7,237 nt of DNA. It comes from Oscillospiraceae bacterium (GTDB lineage Bacteria; Bacillota; Clostridia; Oscillospirales; Oscillospiraceae). Each line of letters starts with the position of its first letter. Position 1 is the first letter of the stretch. Made by a program: the position numbers and the translations under genes. Positions 5,351 to 7,237 of the stretch are shown in pieces. The stretch spans positions 1 through 7,237 of the forward strand of contig JAGCMI010000018.1 of assembly GCA_017646545.1 (NCBI GenBank), given 5' to 3'. The notes under the pieces are model-generated. The model was not told the DNA's origin, made no database searches, and saw only the letters and a program-made list of their open reading frames with translations.

Positions 5351-6424
5351 TTACACTTTCTGTTCGCAGTAGACGCAGCGATAAGCACCCTCTGCCATTT
5401 TGGCGGCATGAGGCAGTTCCTGCTCGGTCTGTACGATGCACTTGGGGTTACGGCAAACTTTGTCGTATACCCAGCCATCGGTGTCGATGGCTTCCCGCAG
5501 GGGATTTTCCTTGGCTTCGCCCAGCAGCTTCAGGATCAGAGCCATACGCATCAGCTTGCCGTTGTGGGTCTGACGGAAATAAGCAGCACGGGGATCATCG
5601 TCCACCTTGACGCTGATTTCGTTGACGCGGGGCAGGGGATGCAGCACAGCCATGGTTTTCTTGGCGGCTTCCATCTTCTCGGCGGTGAGCACATAGCTGT
5701 CCTTCAGTCGCTCGTATTCGGCAGGATCATCGAAGCGCTCTCGCTGGATACGGGTCATGTACAACACATCCAACTGGGCAATGGCTCCTTCCAGAGAAGT
5801 GACCTCGGTGTAGGGGATGTGGTGCTTGTCCAGCATGCCTACGCGGACAAAGTCGGGCAGCATCAGTTCCTTGGGGGAAATCAGCACGAAGGAAATGCCT
5901 TCGTAGCGGCTCATGGCCTCGATCAAAGAGTGCACAGTACGGCCATACTTCAGATCACCGCACAGACCGATGACCATATTGTCAAGGCGACCGAGTTCCC
6001 GGTGAATGGTCAGCAGGTCTGCCAGGGTCTGGGTGGGGTGCTGATGGCTGCCGTCGCCGGCGTTAATCACGGGGATGGTGGCAGCTCTGGATGCCACATA
6101 GGGAGCGCCTTCCTTGGGATGGCGCATGGCGATGATATCGGCATAATTGCTGACGGTCTTGGCGGTGTCAGCAACGCTCTCGCCCTTGGCGGCGGAGGAA
6201 GAACCGGCCTCGCTGAAGCCCAGCACGCTGCCGCCCAATTCCAGCATGGCAGCTTCAAAGCTCAAACGGGTACGGGTGGAGGGCTCGAAGAAGAGGGTGG
6301 CCAGCTTCTTGTGCTTGCAAGCATCCCAGTATTTTTCGGGATGGGCAGCGATATCTTCCGCGGTGGCGATCAGCTGATCCAGCTCTTCCACAGAAAAGTC
6401 CAGAATGGAAATAAGACTTCTCAT
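5351..6424 (-). CDS. pyrB: Aspartate carbamoyltransferase catalytic chain with C-terminal PyrI-like zinc tail
   Basis: Joins carbamoyl phosphate and L-aspartate to N-carbamoyl-aspartate, the committed step of UMP synthesis. Residues 1-305 are a full PyrB: STRTR (49-53, carbamoyl-phosphate loop), the mobile loop with Lys80, RHPKEG (101-106), HPTQ (129-132), DLKYGR with Arg162, TRIQ (224-227) and HPLPR (262-266). All key residues are present, including the trans-acting loop lysine. Unlike the roughly 310-residue E. coli chain, it continues about 50 residues. The tail holds CRNPKC and CVYC, giving Cys324-X4-Cys329-X20-Cys350-X2-Cys353, closely like the zinc domain of the regulatory chain PyrI (CPNSNC...CKYC). 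The PyrI nucleotide-binding domain is absent and no pyrI lies in the window. The start at ATG 6422-6424 is one base past the pyrE stop (TAATATG) with a GGAG site 9 bases upstream. Last gene of the operon, before a terminator. Confidence 0.97.
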   Translation of the reverse strand: MRSLISILDFSVEELDQLIATAEDIAAHPEKYWDACKHKKLATLFFEPSTRTRLSFEAAMLELGGSVLGFSEAGSSSAAKGESVADTAKTVSNYADIIAMRHPKEGAPYVASRAATIPVINAGDGSHQHPTQTLADLLTIHRELGRLDNMVIGLCGDLKYGRTVHSLIEAMSRYEGISFVLISPKELMLPDFVRVGMLDKHHIPYTEVTSLEGAIAQLDVLYMTRIQRERFDDPAEYERLKDSYVLTAEKMEAAKKTMAVLHPLPRVNEISVKVDDDPRAAYFRQTHNGKLMRMALILKLLGEAKENPLREAIDTDGWVYDKVCRNPKCIVQTEQELPHAAKMAEGAYRCVYCEQKV

Positions 6425-6425
6425 A

Positions 6426-7079
6426 TTACTTTGCTCCGTTCACGGCCAGGTAGTTCTTAATACGGGTGACATTTTCTTCGTTGGCAGGATCCTCTTCCAG
6501 GTACTCGATGATGTCATACACATCCACAACGGAGTACACGGGGAAGCCGAACTGCTCCTCGATTTCCTGCATAGCGCCCTTCTCGGTCTGGCCACGCTCC
6601 TTGCGGTCGACCATAATGAAGGTGGCGGCAACCTTGGTGCCCTCCAGATGGCTCAAAATCTCCATGCTCTCGCGGATGGCGGTACCGGCGGTGATGACAT
6701 CCTCGATGATGACGATCTCCTCGCCAGCCTGGGGCACATAGCCCACGAACACGCCGCCTTCACCGTGATCCTTCACTTCCTTGCGGTTGAAGAAGAAGGG
6801 CAGGTTCAGACCTTCCTTGCTCAGGGCAACAGCAGCGGAAATGGAAAGGCTAATGCCCTTGTATGCAGGGCCGTACAGAACAGCCTGCTTCTTGCCCAGC
6901 TTTTCCATGTAGGCACGGGCGTAGAATTCGCCCATCTTGGTGATCTGGTCACCGGTCTTGATCATACCGGCATTGACGAAATAGGGGATCTTGCGGCCGG
7001 ACTTGGCGGTGAAATCGCCGAACTTCAAAACACCTGCACTCTGCAGGAACTGGATAAACTCTCTCTTATAAGCTTCCAT
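6426..7079 (-). CDS. pyrE: Orotate phosphoribosyltransferase
   Basis: Transfers phosphoribosyl from PRPP to orotate, giving OMP, the fifth step of de novo UMP synthesis; cytoplasmic, normally a dimer. The 217 residues match the usual length. The PRPP-binding signature [11 protein letters not shown] is at 124-134 with the two acidic residues Glu126 and Asp127. The phosphate/catalytic loop [11 protein letters not shown] (99-109) supplies Lys100, Lys103 and His105, contributed across the dimer interface in the family. Lys26 in [12 protein letters not shown] corresponds to the orotate/PRPP-contacting lysine. The start at ATG 7077-7079 has a strong AAGGAG (7087-7092) overlapping the pyrF stop codon, so it is translationally coupled to pyrF, the next enzyme of the pathway. 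The stop is one base before pyrB. Confidence 0.98.
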   Translation of the reverse strand: MEAYKREFIQFLQSAGVLKFGDFTAKSGRKIPYFVNAGMIKTGDQITKMGEFYARAYMEKLGKKQAVLYGPAYKGISLSISAAVALSKEGLNLPFFFNRKEVKDHGEGGVFVGYVPQAGEEIVIIEDVITAGTAIRESMEILSHLEGTKVAATFIMVDRKERGQTEKGAMQEIEEQFGFPVYSVVDVYDIIEYLEEDPANEENVTRIKNYLAVNGAK

Positions 7080-7090
7080 AATGGTTCTCC

Positions 7091-7237
7091 TTAGTCGCAG
7101 AATTCTGCCACGCAGCGCTCGTAGGCGGCAACGGGGTCGGCAGCAGCGGTAATGGGACGGCCGACAACGATGTAGTCAGAGCCGATCTCCTTAGCCTTAG
7201 CAGGAGTGGTCACGCGGACCTGATCGCCCACATCGCC
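7091..7237 (-). CDS. pyrF: Orotidine 5'-phosphate decarboxylase, C-terminal 48 residues
   Basis: Only the 3' end is inside the window: 48 codons plus TAA, open to the right edge. It reads [20 protein letters not shown] followed by [19 protein letters not shown]. The RVTTPAKA and [12 protein letters not shown] stretches are the C-terminal phosphate-binding region of OMP decarboxylase (type 1-like, barrel strands 7-8), with the arginine of VVGRPI contacting the substrate phosphate. The enzyme converts OMP to UMP. The gap to pyrE is 11 bases and contains most of the pyrE ribosome binding site. The operon promoter and any PyrR-type leader lie outside the window. Confidence 0.93.
   Translation of the reverse strand, partial: GDVGDQVRVTTPAKAKEIGSDYIVVGRPITAAADPVAAYERCVAEFCD

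Noticed and set aside
5408..6460. 350-codon open frame on the plus strand across pyrB
   Set aside because: pyrB is unmistakable on the minus strand. The plus frame is a Gly/His/Gln-rich shadow that would also read into pyrE antisense.
7080..7090. Possible attenuator or riboswitch between pyrF and pyrE
   Set aside because: The gap is only 11 bases and is taken up by the pyrE ribosome binding site and spacer. Any PyrR or uracil-sensing leader would be upstream of the operon, beyond the window.

Overview
The window looks like chromosomal DNA of a Gram-positive anaerobe of the class Clostridia, most likely an Oscillospiraceae/Ruminococcaceae-type gut bacterium. This is inferred from the gene families present (a DUF5058 membrane protein, a DUF1846/UPF0371 protein, a NahK-like sugar kinase), strong GGAGG-type ribosome binding sites, tight operons and moderate GC by eye. 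No species can be named from this sequence. There is no tRNA, rRNA, CRISPR array, insertion sequence or prophage gene.

Layout. (1) 1-630, minus: 5' two-thirds of a NahK-like sugar 1-kinase, cut by the window edge, with its own promoter at 666-694. (2) 740-3671, minus: a three-gene operon of two six-helix membrane proteins (DUF5058 and an unnamed partner) followed by a membrane-anchored M20 metallopeptidase. It is driven by an extended -10 promoter at 3699-3727 and ends at a hairpin terminator at 701-732. (3) 3672-3846: a divergent control region with two promoters and an inverted repeat whose arms overlap both. (4) 3847-5307, plus: a DUF1846 protein of unknown function. (5) 5310-5342: one hairpin serving as terminator for both converging transcription units. 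(6) 5351-7237, minus: the end of a pyrimidine operon in the order pyrF (partial), pyrE, pyrB.

How the genes work together. PyrE, PyrF and PyrB are enzymes of de novo UMP synthesis. PyrB carries a C-terminal four-cysteine tail that resembles the zinc domain of the regulatory chain PyrI, without PyrI's nucleotide-binding domain. The DUF5058 / partner / M20 operon has the logic of an uptake system coupled to an intracellular peptidase, comparable in principle to AbgT with AbgAB, but no transporter family with a known substrate is recognised. This operon and the PyrB zinc tail are the best candidates for undescribed biology. Two translation starts (DUF5058 and DUF1846) are best placed downstream of the longest-ORF start.
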